Shown in pieces: positions 18,568-25,650 of a DNA stretch of 44,689 bases (its first letter is position 1; every line of letters starts with the position of its first letter). The position numbers and the translations under genes were made by a program. Origin of the DNA: a virus. The stretch is from positions 1 to 44,689 of the IMG/VR virus record IMGVR_UViG_3300045256_000750, one strand, 5' to 3'. The notes under the pieces are model-generated. The model was not told the DNA's origin, made no database searches, and saw nothing but the letters and a program-made list of their open reading frames with translations.

Positions 18568-18918
18568 TCAGACGGGAACGCCGGCGCTCCAGCCAGAGGA
18601 TTTGTAGACGGCGAGCCTGTCCTCGGCGGCAATAAAGGCCAGCCAGCCGACCTTCGGGGCGTGGTACTCCCAGGCACCATTGACCCACACTGCAATCTGG
18701 TCGGTCCTGCCGGCCCAGGCGCCGGTGGCACCAGCCGGCACGATGTAGCGATCCCCTTCGGCGGGGCTGGCAGGCGGCGTGGTCGTGGTGCGGCTCGTCA
18801 CCGACAGACCCACGATGGCGCCCAGGCGCTTCAGGTTCGCGTCCATGCCGGTGTGCCAGCCGGATTCGCCCAGCGTCCAGCCGTAGGCGAGGCCCAGGTT
18901 CGGATCGAGCTGTGGCAT
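18568..18918 (-). CDS. DUF2793-type phage structural protein
   Basis: This 116-aa protein opens with a PQLDPNLGLAYGWTLGESGW tail-associated motif and includes SPAEGDRYIVPAGATGAWAG and DQIAVWVNGAWEYHAPK, the signature of DUF2793. This domain is found in phage tail and fibre proteins and may bind carbohydrate or act as a fibre head. GGAG lies about 10 nt upstream of the ATG at 18918. It sits between the glycosyltransferase-like gene and the lysis cassette, at the receptor-contact end of the tail module. Confidence 0.75.
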   Translation of the reverse strand: MPQLDPNLGLAYGWTLGESGWHTGMDANLKRLGAIVGLSVTSRTTTTPPASPAEGDRYIVPAGATGAWAGRTDQIAVWVNGAWEYHAPKVGWLAFIAAEDRLAVYKSSGWSAGVPV

Positions 18919-18922
18919 GGGT

Positions 18923-19510
18923 TCAACTCCTCTCAAGGTGGGTCATCGCCCGCCGGTCAGGCAGAGCGCGGCGGTGGTGTTGGTTCGGGTGCTGCCGCCA
19001 GTGGCGCCCGACGAGGGGCAGGTGCAACACGCTGCCCTGCCGGGCCACGAGGCGGGTGAGCAGCCAGTCGGCGTCGGCGTCGAGATCGGCGATGCGTGTC
19101 AGCACCGGCTCGACGGCGCTTCGGCGCATCACGATCAGGCCGTGGACGTGGCTGGCCGAGTGGGCGTGTTGGAAGGCGCTGTAGGCCAGCCGCCGCACGC
19201 CGAGGGGGCGGCCATCTTCGTCCATCAGCGCTTCGTCGGTGTAGGCGAGCACCGCCGAGGGACAGGCATCGAGCGCATCGGCCAGGTTCGCGAAGGCGTG
19301 GGCCTCGTAGCGGTCGTCGGGATCGACGAAGGACACGAGCGGCAAGGCCCCTCGCGCGAAGCCTGCCGCGCGGGCCTGCCCCACACGCCCCGGGATGCCT
19401 GGCAGCAGATGCAGGCGGATCGGCGCGCCGACGAGGCTCGCCAGACATTCCTCGCGCCAGTGTTGGGGCTCGCCGAGGGTGAGCAGGTGCACGTCGATCC
19501 TGGGTTCCAT
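18923..19510 (-). CDS. GT2-like glycosyltransferase-type protein in tail module
   Basis: This 195-aa protein resembles the GT-A fold of family 2 glycosyltransferases. RIDVHLLTLGE is the first strand, VGQARAAGFARGALPLVSFVDPDDRY carries the nucleotide-sugar-binding region with an Asp-rich DPDD motif, and YTDEALMDEDG follows. It lacks a membrane anchor and is shorter than typical GT2 enzymes (about 250 aa or more), so it may be a minimal or degenerate catalytic domain. The ATG at 19510 shares one base with the stop of the J-like gene (TGATG). A glycosyltransferase this close to the tail tip suggests modification of tail proteins or host surface sugar. That is inference; a non-enzymatic sugar-binding role is also possible. 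Confidence 0.65.
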   Translation of the reverse strand: MEPRIDVHLLTLGEPQHWREECLASLVGAPIRLHLLPGIPGRVGQARAAGFARGALPLVSFVDPDDRYEAHAFANLADALDACPSAVLAYTDEALMDEDGRPLGVRRLAYSAFQHAHSASHVHGLIVMRRSAVEPVLTRIADLDADADWLLTRLVARQGSVLHLPLVGRHWRQHPNQHHRRALPDRRAMTHLERS

Positions 19511-21783
19511 CACACGCCACCCCAATACTGCCCCCAGCGCAGACCGTAGCCGGCACGATCGACCGTGCGCACCTGCGCCTGCCAGCTCGAAAGCCCCTCC
19601 CGTTCGGCCTCGATCTCGACGGTGACGCGGTCGCCCGCGACGCCGGCGTCCAGGGCGGCGCTGGTCACGTCCCAGGTCCAGGCGTGGCCGGTGAGGCCGG
19701 CCTCGGTGCGCACCAGCGCGCCGTCGCGGTCTCTGATGCGCACGGTGTAGGTTGTGCCCGGCTCGGGGCCGATGTCGCCCTCGTCCTGGCGCACGAGGTA
19801 GGCGGTCTGCTGGGTGCGGTCGCGGTGTGCCCAGGTGAGGGTGAGGTCGCCGGCGACCACGGCGGGCTCCGTCTGGCCGTTGAGTCGGATGCGCCCCGGC
19901 GGGTACGGCCGCGCCTGGCGGCCCGCGAGCACGATCGGTGCGCCGTTGGCGGCGAGTACCGTATCCCCCTCGGCGCTGGCCGTGCGCGGGACGGCGGCGA
20001 CGAAGACCGACTCGCCCGGCGCGCGCTCGACGGTCTCGGCGGCCAGCCATTCGCCCACACCCACCAGCCGCGTGCCGGCCGCGTGGGCCTGCGGCGTGGT
20101 GTCGAGCACTCCGCGGGCGAGATCCACCGTGCCCGCGGCGGCATCGAAGGCGAGGATCGCCACGGCCTCGCGGATCGCACCAAGCGCATCGACCAGGTAG
20201 GCGTAGTCGCCGACCGCCAGGCGCTCGGGCTGGGCCAGCGCCGTCACGGGCACGGCCAGCGCATCGGCCTCGGTCGCCGGCAGCGCTTGGCCGAGCGTGA
20301 GCAAGGGCGCGTAGTCTTCCGGGGCCACCGCCTCGAGATCATGACTCGCGGGCCCCGTGGCGAGCTGCCAGTTCAATTGCCCCGGGCCGCCCGCACAGGC
20401 CAGGGCCCCCACGTAGGTGTCGGTGTCGGTGAGGGTGGCGAGGTCGGCCCGGCTCAGGCGCCGCGCGAGTTCCCAGTACGGCACCTCGACCGCCAGCACC
20501 AGGGTCGGCGGCAGCGCCTCCAGCGGCGGCTCCTCGAGGCGCGGCGGCGGGGGCGTGAGCACGGTCTGGCCCATGCCGAAGACGTCCTCCACGGCCTCGA
20601 TGCGGAACGAAGTGGCGCCCAGCGTGCCGGTGTCGATGCCGGTCACGCGCACCACCATGCGCTCGATGCCCAGGCGTGGCCAATGCAGCAGGAACACGTC
20701 CCCCGGCAGGGGCGGACGCTCCAGGGCGCCGGGGGCGACGGTGAGCGTCATGCGCGCCAGCGGCGAGCCCAGTGCGCGCAGGTCGCGCAGCGCGAGCCGT
20801 GCGGCCAGCGGCCCGTGGTTCACGCCCGGATAGTCGCGCCGCTGGTTGATCACCCCGCCTTGCAGTTGGATCGCGGCGAGGTTTTGCACCGAGACGGTGG
20901 CCTCCTTGGCCGTCGCCCAGTCGGTGTAGACCACGGTGATCTCGTTGGGCAGTTCCCCCCACTGCGCGCGCTCGAAGCGCTCCATGCGCACGATCTCGTC
21001 GGGGCCGAGCACCGGCAGCCCGTCGATCCAGTAATCGTCGCGCAGGAGCTTCAATTCGAACGTGCCCTGCTCCGGGTCGAGGTAGAGGAGGCCGCCGACG
21101 TGGTCGAGCACCTGGGCGATGAAGGCCTCGATCGGCTGCTGGCGCGTCCAGAGGAGGTTCAGGCCGAAGCCTTCGGCTTCGAGCGCCCAGGCCGCGTTCC
21201 AGAAGCTTGAGCCCAGCGTGGACGGCGGATAGCCCATGCCCCAGTGCGGGTCGGTGAGGCACTGCACCAGGATGTGGGCCGGGTTCATGCCGACGGTGAG
21301 ATGGGTGCCGGTGTCGGCATCCCAGGCCCGCACCTCGGCGTTCCAGGGCATCCAGGGTTCGTCGTGCCAGCCCGCCGTGAAGCGCCGCACCCGCACCGCC
21401 CAGGGCTTGAGGTAGGGGTTGTTCGCGGCGAACAGGATCTTGCGCGCCACGATCGACAGCACCCCGCGGAAGGCCGGGATGGCCGCGCCCAGGCGGCTCA
21501 TCAAGTAGTCGTTGCGGTCTTGCGCGGCACTGCCTGCGAGCACGTCGAGGTCGCCCACCACGCCGCCTTCGCGTTCGTCGCCGCCGAAGAGCGTGGGCCG
21601 ATCGATGGAGAGGCGCCCCAGCCCGTGGCCGCTCGAGAGCGGCGCGCGGCTCGCATCGCCCCAGGCGCTGCGGTCGCCGATCTGGATCTCCTGCACCGCA
21701 TCCACCGGCCCCTGACACAGCACCAGGTGCATCCCGATCCGGTAGCGGTAGCCGACGGTCTGCTTCTTGCGGCGGCCGCCCAT
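19510..21783 (-). CDS. Phage tail tip/host-specificity protein (J-like)
   Basis: This 757-aa protein has the start GGRRKKQTVGYRYRIGMHLV, an N-terminal baseplate-hub section (VDAVQEIQIGDRSAWG), a central section with LLYLDPEQGTFELKLLRDDY typical of tip-attachment J proteins, and C-terminal Fn3-like strands (GDLTLTWAHRD and TYTVRIRDRDG). It is shorter than lambda J (1132 aa) and lacks the long C-terminal receptor-binding part, so another protein probably contacts the host. The ATG at 21783 shares one base with the previous stop. Position after the hub gene is as expected for a siphophage. Confidence 0.82.
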   Translation of the reverse strand: MGGRRKKQTVGYRYRIGMHLVLCQGPVDAVQEIQIGDRSAWGDASRAPLSSGHGLGRLSIDRPTLFGGDEREGGVVGDLDVLAGSAAQDRNDYLMSRLGAAIPAFRGVLSIVARKILFAANNPYLKPWAVRVRRFTAGWHDEPWMPWNAEVRAWDADTGTHLTVGMNPAHILVQCLTDPHWGMGYPPSTLGSSFWNAAWALEAEGFGLNLLWTRQQPIEAFIAQVLDHVGGLLYLDPEQGTFELKLLRDDYWIDGLPVLGPDEIVRMERFERAQWGELPNEITVVYTDWATAKEATVSVQNLAAIQLQGGVINQRRDYPGVNHGPLAARLALRDLRALGSPLARMTLTVAPGALERPPLPGDVFLLHWPRLGIERMVVRVTGIDTGTLGATSFRIEAVEDVFGMGQTVLTPPPPRLEEPPLEALPPTLVLAVEVPYWELARRLSRADLATLTDTDTYVGALACAGGPGQLNWQLATGPASHDLEAVAPEDYAPLLTLGQALPATEADALAVPVTALAQPERLAVGDYAYLVDALGAIREAVAILAFDAAAGTVDLARGVLDTTPQAHAAGTRLVGVGEWLAAETVERAPGESVFVAAVPRTASAEGDTVLAANGAPIVLAGRQARPYPPGRIRLNGQTEPAVVAGDLTLTWAHRDRTQQTAYLVRQDEGDIGPEPGTTYTVRIRDRDGALVRTEAGLTGHAWTWDVTSAALDAGVAGDRVTVEIEAEREGLSSWQAQVRTVDRAGYGLRWGQYWGGV

Positions 21784-21992
21784 CAGCGCGGCTCCTCATG
21801 GCAGGCCTGCGCGACCTCGACCACGCGCCGCGCCATCGCGTCGCCGGTGGCCAGCAGCACGGAGGCGGGCAGCCCCTGGGCGAGGAAGTCACGGAAGTCC
21901 AGGCCCTGGCGTGCGAACCAGGTGCGCGTGCCGTGCACGCAGAGCCCCGCGGCGCGCACGTGGGCGATGGTGACGGTCACGTCCTTGCTCAT
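21783..21992 (-). CDS. Small tail-tip-associated protein
   Basis: This 69-aa protein starts SKDVTVTIAHVRAAGLCVHG and contains GTRTWFARQGLDFRDFLAQG, a pattern repeated among small proteins encoded just before J-like genes. No catalytic motif is visible. Its ATG overlaps the upstream gene by 4 bp and its stop shares one base with the J-like start, so it is certainly co-translated with them. Function unknown. Confidence 0.65.
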   Translation of the reverse strand: MSKDVTVTIAHVRAAGLCVHGTRTWFARQGLDFRDFLAQGLPASVLLATGDAMARRVVEVAQACHEEPR

Positions 21993-22216
21993 TTCTTGCC
22001 GCCCTTCTTCTTGATCGGTTCGGCCTCCAGGTCGCCGTACCACACGACGTTGGCCCCGCGCAGCAGCACCGCGCCGAAGACGACCGGGATCGGTCGGCCC
22101 TCCTCGGCCGTGGGCGCGTCGAGGTCGGAGAGTTCGGCGGGTTTCGGGGCGGGCGGTTTGGGCGCGAGGGCGACGGAGACCAGCGCCGCCACGACGATGA
22201 CGACCAGGTACCACAT
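21989..22216 (-). CDS. Small membrane-anchored tail-module protein
   Basis: This 75-aa protein has an N-terminal hydrophobic helix (WYLVVIVVAALVSVALAP), a Pro-rich linker and a conserved tail (RPIPVVFGAVLLRGANVVWYGD) that resembles the start of J-like proteins (a VVFG..R..N..WYGD pattern). It ends in a Lys-rich stretch. It follows the hub gene by 16 bp and overlaps the next gene by 4 bp. Function unknown; the pattern suggests it was once, or acts as, an N-terminal module of the tail tip. Confidence 0.65.
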   Translation of the reverse strand: MWYLVVIVVAALVSVALAPKPPAPKPAELSDLDAPTAEEGRPIPVVFGAVLLRGANVVWYGDLEAEPIKKKGGKK

Positions 22217-22232
22217 GGGAGGATCTGCGCGT

Positions 22233-23018
22233 TCAGAAGACGCCCGTCGAGAACGGGTTCTTCATCGGGATGAAGGGGAAGCCGCCGTAGTTGGCGAGGT
22301 TGCCAAAGCGCGCGGCGCAGGTGGACACGCTGTGATCGCAGCCGGCCACGAGGTCGACGAGCGTCTGCGGCGCAAGCCCCACCGGGTAGAGCAGTTCCAC
22401 GCCCGCGGTCGATTCGCTCACGATCATGTGGCGCGCGCCTGCCGGCGTCTGCAACCAGCCGCCGGCGAGCATGCCGGCCACCTCGGGCGGGAGGCTCGCC
22501 AGTTCCACCTGGCGGCCTTCGGAGCGGATCACTTCGGCGGTGGCCGAGATCGGCGTCGCCCCGCACGCGGCCGAATACAGCACGTGCGAGCAGGCGCGGC
22601 TGTAGAGCCGCCTGAGACCAATGCGCTTCAAGCTCACCTGGGCGGACTCGCAGCGGATGCGCGCAGAGTCATCGGCCACCTCCACCCCGAGCACGCGGCC
22701 CATCCAGCGCGTGCCGGAAAGCCACCAATACTCGCCCCAGGCCTCACGTCGGGCGATCCGCAGTCGCACCGCGGTCGCCTCGCCGGTGAGGGTCGCCTGC
22801 AGCAGATGCCGCACGAGGGCGTGGTCGGGCGGCAGCTTCAACTCCAGCGCCGACTTGGCCGCTTCGGCGCCGAGCGCGAGCGCGCTGCGCTCGAGGGGGC
22901 AGCGCTCGTAGCGCTCCCCGCCGATCTCCACGTCGAACTCGTGCGGGGTGAGCCGGAAGCTGCCGCTCGTGCCCTCGAAGGCGTAGAGCTCGACCTCGAA
23001 CAGGGGGCCCTCGCTCAT
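22233..23018 (-). CDS. Phage BR0599-family baseplate hub (DUF2163)
   Basis: This 261-aa protein has an N-terminal DUF2163-type beta domain (LFEVELYAFEG, RLTPHEFDVEIGGERY) and the C-terminal BR0599 signature GCDHSVSTCAARFGNLANYG then GFPFIP. Four cysteines occur as two pairs (CSHVLYSAAC and CDHSVSTC). This layout recalls the iron-sulfur-binding C-terminus of lambda gpL and GTA hub proteins. It lies directly before the tail-tip genes, as gpL does. Two bp separate it from the upstream gene's stop. Confidence 0.85.
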   Translation of the reverse strand: MSEGPLFEVELYAFEGTSGSFRLTPHEFDVEIGGERYERCPLERSALALGAEAAKSALELKLPPDHALVRHLLQATLTGEATAVRLRIARREAWGEYWWLSGTRWMGRVLGVEVADDSARIRCESAQVSLKRIGLRRLYSRACSHVLYSAACGATPISATAEVIRSEGRQVELASLPPEVAGMLAGGWLQTPAGARHMIVSESTAGVELLYPVGLAPQTLVDLVAGCDHSVSTCAARFGNLANYGGFPFIPMKNPFSTGVF

Positions 23019-23020
23019 GG

Positions 23021-24580
23021 TCAGGACGGGGTGTAGGTGATGCGATCGTTGCCGCGCGGCTCGGGCAGCCGGCGCAGGGTCAGGGGAATCTCGACCAGCT
23101 CGGGGGTGTGCCAGTACAGATCGACGGCGTCGTGGTCGAGCCGGCAGCGGGCCAGACGCAGGACGCGGCTGCCGGCGGGCACCGCGGCATCGAGGCCCGA
23201 GCGCAAGACGAGCACGCCGCCGGCGTCTTGATGGAACGCGCCGGTGAGGACGGCCTGGCGCGTGCCGTCGGGGTGCAGGATCAGCGCGGCGGCCGGGCGG
23301 TGCCAGAAGGCGGCCAAACCGTCACCGTCTACGCGCAGGAAGCCGTCGTCGGCCGAAGCGGGGGCAGCGACGCGCAGCACCGGGGCCAACCCGTCGGGCA
23401 GCCAACAGGCACCGAGCCGCCCCTGGGCGCGGTACAGCCGCGCGCGCCAGCGGGCGATGTCTTCACGCCCGGCCGCCAGAAACCGGCGCTGGAAGGTGCT
23501 CGTCGGCGACGGGTCATCACGGCGAACCCACGCGTCGGCCGGCGAGAGGTCTTGCCGCGTGACCGCACCATCCGCCGTATGGGTGGGGTCGTCGCGCCAG
23601 TTGCCATCGGGCCAGACGGGCAGGCCGTCGAGCCAGGGAGCGTCGAGCCGCCCTTCGTCCGGCAGCGGCTCGAAGGCCACCTGCGCGGTGACGCTGCCGC
23701 CCATGATGCCCGGCACCCACTGCGCGAATTCGGACGGCTCCATCGCCACGCCATCGACCAAAGGCATCACTAGCGCGCCCGCGGGGACCGCCCGCGCCAG
23801 CGGCTCGGTGAGCCACAGCCTCTCGGGCTCCACTTCGGTGAGCGTCAGCACCTGCCAGCCGTCCGCGACCATCAGCAGCGCGAAACGCCGATCCGCGGGC
23901 CAGTGCAGGCCGTCTTCCTCCAGGCGCAGCTTGGCGGCGGCCGGCGCAAAGTCCGCTTCATTCACCGGTGTCACCGCCAACGCCGGTGCGCCGCTGTCCG
24001 CCGCCGAGGTCAGCCTCGCCGCGTGTTGCGGCAGCGGCCACCAGGCGAGCCGGCCCAGATGGTCGGCGAGCCACTCGGCCACCAGCGCGTCGCTCGCGCG
24101 CCCGTGGCCCACGTGGTAGGTCAGGAAGCGCCGCGGCACGCGCCGCAGCCCTTGCCGCGCCTCGTTGCCCGAGGCGAGCCGCACTACGCCGGTCGCCCAT
24201 TGCAGGCGCTCGATGAGGGGCTCGGCCCAGTCGTGACGGAAGGCGAACACCCCGCGTGGAGCCTCGGGCCAGGGCGCTTCGCCGAAGGCCTCCATCGCTT
24301 CTGCGACCATCGCCGCCGCGGCGGTATCACGGCGCAACACCTCGACGAGCAAGGCGGCGGCGTGCAGCGGCGGCGCGGGCTCGGCCAGCGTCTCGGCCCA
24401 CAGCGTCGAGAGGTGGGGGATCGGCAGCGGCTGGGCCGAGGTCTCGGCCAGTGCCGTGGCGGCCAGCGCCCCGAAGGTCGCGCGCGAGATCGCCTCGGCC
24501 CGTTGCTCGACAACGCTGACCCCCGGCGTGGGTTGGCCACCGACCTCGGCCACCACCTCAGGCAGAAGCCGATCCGTCAT
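23021..24580 (-). CDS. Phage distal tail/baseplate protein, unassigned
   Basis: This 519-aa protein is of no family I can name with confidence. It has a helical N-terminal half (many Leu/Ala, for example PHLSTLWAETLAEPAPPLHA) and a beta-rich C-terminal half ending LYWHTPELVEIPLTLRRLPE, typical of tail proteins found between the tape measure and BR0599 hub. The ATG at 24580 overlaps the preceding gene's stop by 4 bp. The frame is open up to 24628, but that stretch belongs to the neighbour. Position suggests a distal tail or hub-assembly role. Confidence 0.65.
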   Translation of the reverse strand: MTDRLLPEVVAEVGGQPTPGVSVVEQRAEAISRATFGALAATALAETSAQPLPIPHLSTLWAETLAEPAPPLHAAALLVEVLRRDTAAAAMVAEAMEAFGEAPWPEAPRGVFAFRHDWAEPLIERLQWATGVVRLASGNEARQGLRRVPRRFLTYHVGHGRASDALVAEWLADHLGRLAWWPLPQHAARLTSAADSGAPALAVTPVNEADFAPAAAKLRLEEDGLHWPADRRFALLMVADGWQVLTLTEVEPERLWLTEPLARAVPAGALVMPLVDGVAMEPSEFAQWVPGIMGGSVTAQVAFEPLPDEGRLDAPWLDGLPVWPDGNWRDDPTHTADGAVTRQDLSPADAWVRRDDPSPTSTFQRRFLAAGREDIARWRARLYRAQGRLGACWLPDGLAPVLRVAAPASADDGFLRVDGDGLAAFWHRPAAALILHPDGTRQAVLTGAFHQDAGGVLVLRSGLDAAVPAGSRVLRLARCRLDHDAVDLYWHTPELVEIPLTLRRLPEPRGNDRITYTPS

Positions 24581-25647
24581 GCCGACTCCAGCCCGAACTC
24601 GGCGGCGTTGAAGGCGCCTTCCGTCCACGGCACGTTGCCGTTCGGGTTGCGCTCGAACAGCGCCGTGTGCCAGGCCAGTTGCTCTTGCAGCAGGAGGTCG
24701 GCGCTCACCGCCGTCTGCGCACCGCTCGCCACGAGCCCGCGCACGCGGCCGGTGCCCGCATCGGTCTTGCGCGCGAGCAGGGTCACCTGCACGCCGTGGA
24801 TCGCCGGGGTGGTCATCACGGGCAGCGCCTCGACGTCGAACGTCTGGCGCAGGCCCGCCGTGGCCGCGCGCAGCGCCGTCGTCTCATCGCCGTCGCTCAC
24901 CGCGGCCCAAGCCGGCAGCCCCGCGGGCTCGACCGTCCATTGGTTCAGCGCCCCAGGCGCTTGCGGCTTCAGGGCATCCACCCGCACGTCGCCGAGGAAG
25001 GTGTTGTTGATCGTGCCCGAGGTGTCCGCGAGATAGAGGTCGTCCACGTCGACGGTGACCGGGCAGGGCTGGCCCGGCACGCTGCCTGCGAAGGCGGTGA
25101 GCAGCGGCCCGCCGCCCTGCGTGGTGTTCTGCGCCGACAGGGTGATCGCGAGCACGCCGTTGAGGCGCACGTTCAACGTGCCGTTGCTCGTGCCCTGCAC
25201 GACCTGCAGTTCGACGTAGTGCCACCCCCGCACGGCCGCCGTCGTGACCGAGGTCGAGATCCACTGGTCCCAGCCGCTCATCCCCGATCCCGTCCGCCGG
25301 TAGAGCTTGAGCCGCCCGTCCTCGCCCAGTTTGACGAGGTGCGCCACCTGCGCGGATGCGTCGCGCACGCCCAGCAGCACCGGCTCCTCGCCGGTGTTCT
25401 CGAACGGCGCCACGCGCAGCGCCGCCCCCACGATGAGGCTGGTGCGCCCGGTCTCCAGGTTCTTCACATACCCGCCGCCGGCGCCTGCGGGCAGGCGCAA
25501 GGCGTAGGACGAGGGTCGCCGGCCCTGGATGCGCGTGGCCTGCGGCGACAGATACGCCGCCTTGCCGCGCGCGAGCCACGGATCGCCGAAGGGATCCAGC
25601 GCCTGCGGGTCGTAGTGGTCGAAGCCGTCGATGAAGATCAAGGCCAT
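24577..25647 (-). CDS. Concanavalin-like tail protein
   Basis: This 356-aa protein begins LIFIDGFDHYDPQALDPFG, with repeated beta strands such as WHYVELQVVQGTSNGTLNV and VTVDVDDLYLADTSG. This is the layout of LamG/concanavalin-like jelly-roll proteins found in phage tails. The early FIDGFDHY motif is common to many phage proteins of this type. It overlaps the downstream gene by 4 bp and starts 3 bp after the tape measure stop. Role inferred: carbohydrate-contacting distal tail component. Confidence 0.7.
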   Translation of the reverse strand: MALIFIDGFDHYDPQALDPFGDPWLARGKAAYLSPQATRIQGRRPSSYALRLPAGAGGGYVKNLETGRTSLIVGAALRVAPFENTGEEPVLLGVRDASAQVAHLVKLGEDGRLKLYRRTGSGMSGWDQWISTSVTTAAVRGWHYVELQVVQGTSNGTLNVRLNGVLAITLSAQNTTQGGGPLLTAFAGSVPGQPCPVTVDVDDLYLADTSGTINNTFLGDVRVDALKPQAPGALNQWTVEPAGLPAWAAVSDGDETTALRAATAGLRQTFDVEALPVMTTPAIHGVQVTLLARKTDAGTGRVRGLVASGAQTAVSADLLLQEQLAWHTALFERNPNGNVPWTEGAFNAAEFGLESA

Positions 25648-25650
25648 GGC

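Noticed and set aside
19684-21210. A 508-codon plus-strand frame opposite the J-like gene
   Set aside because: Composition is typical of an antisense shadow (Arg/Gly/His-rich, no domain).
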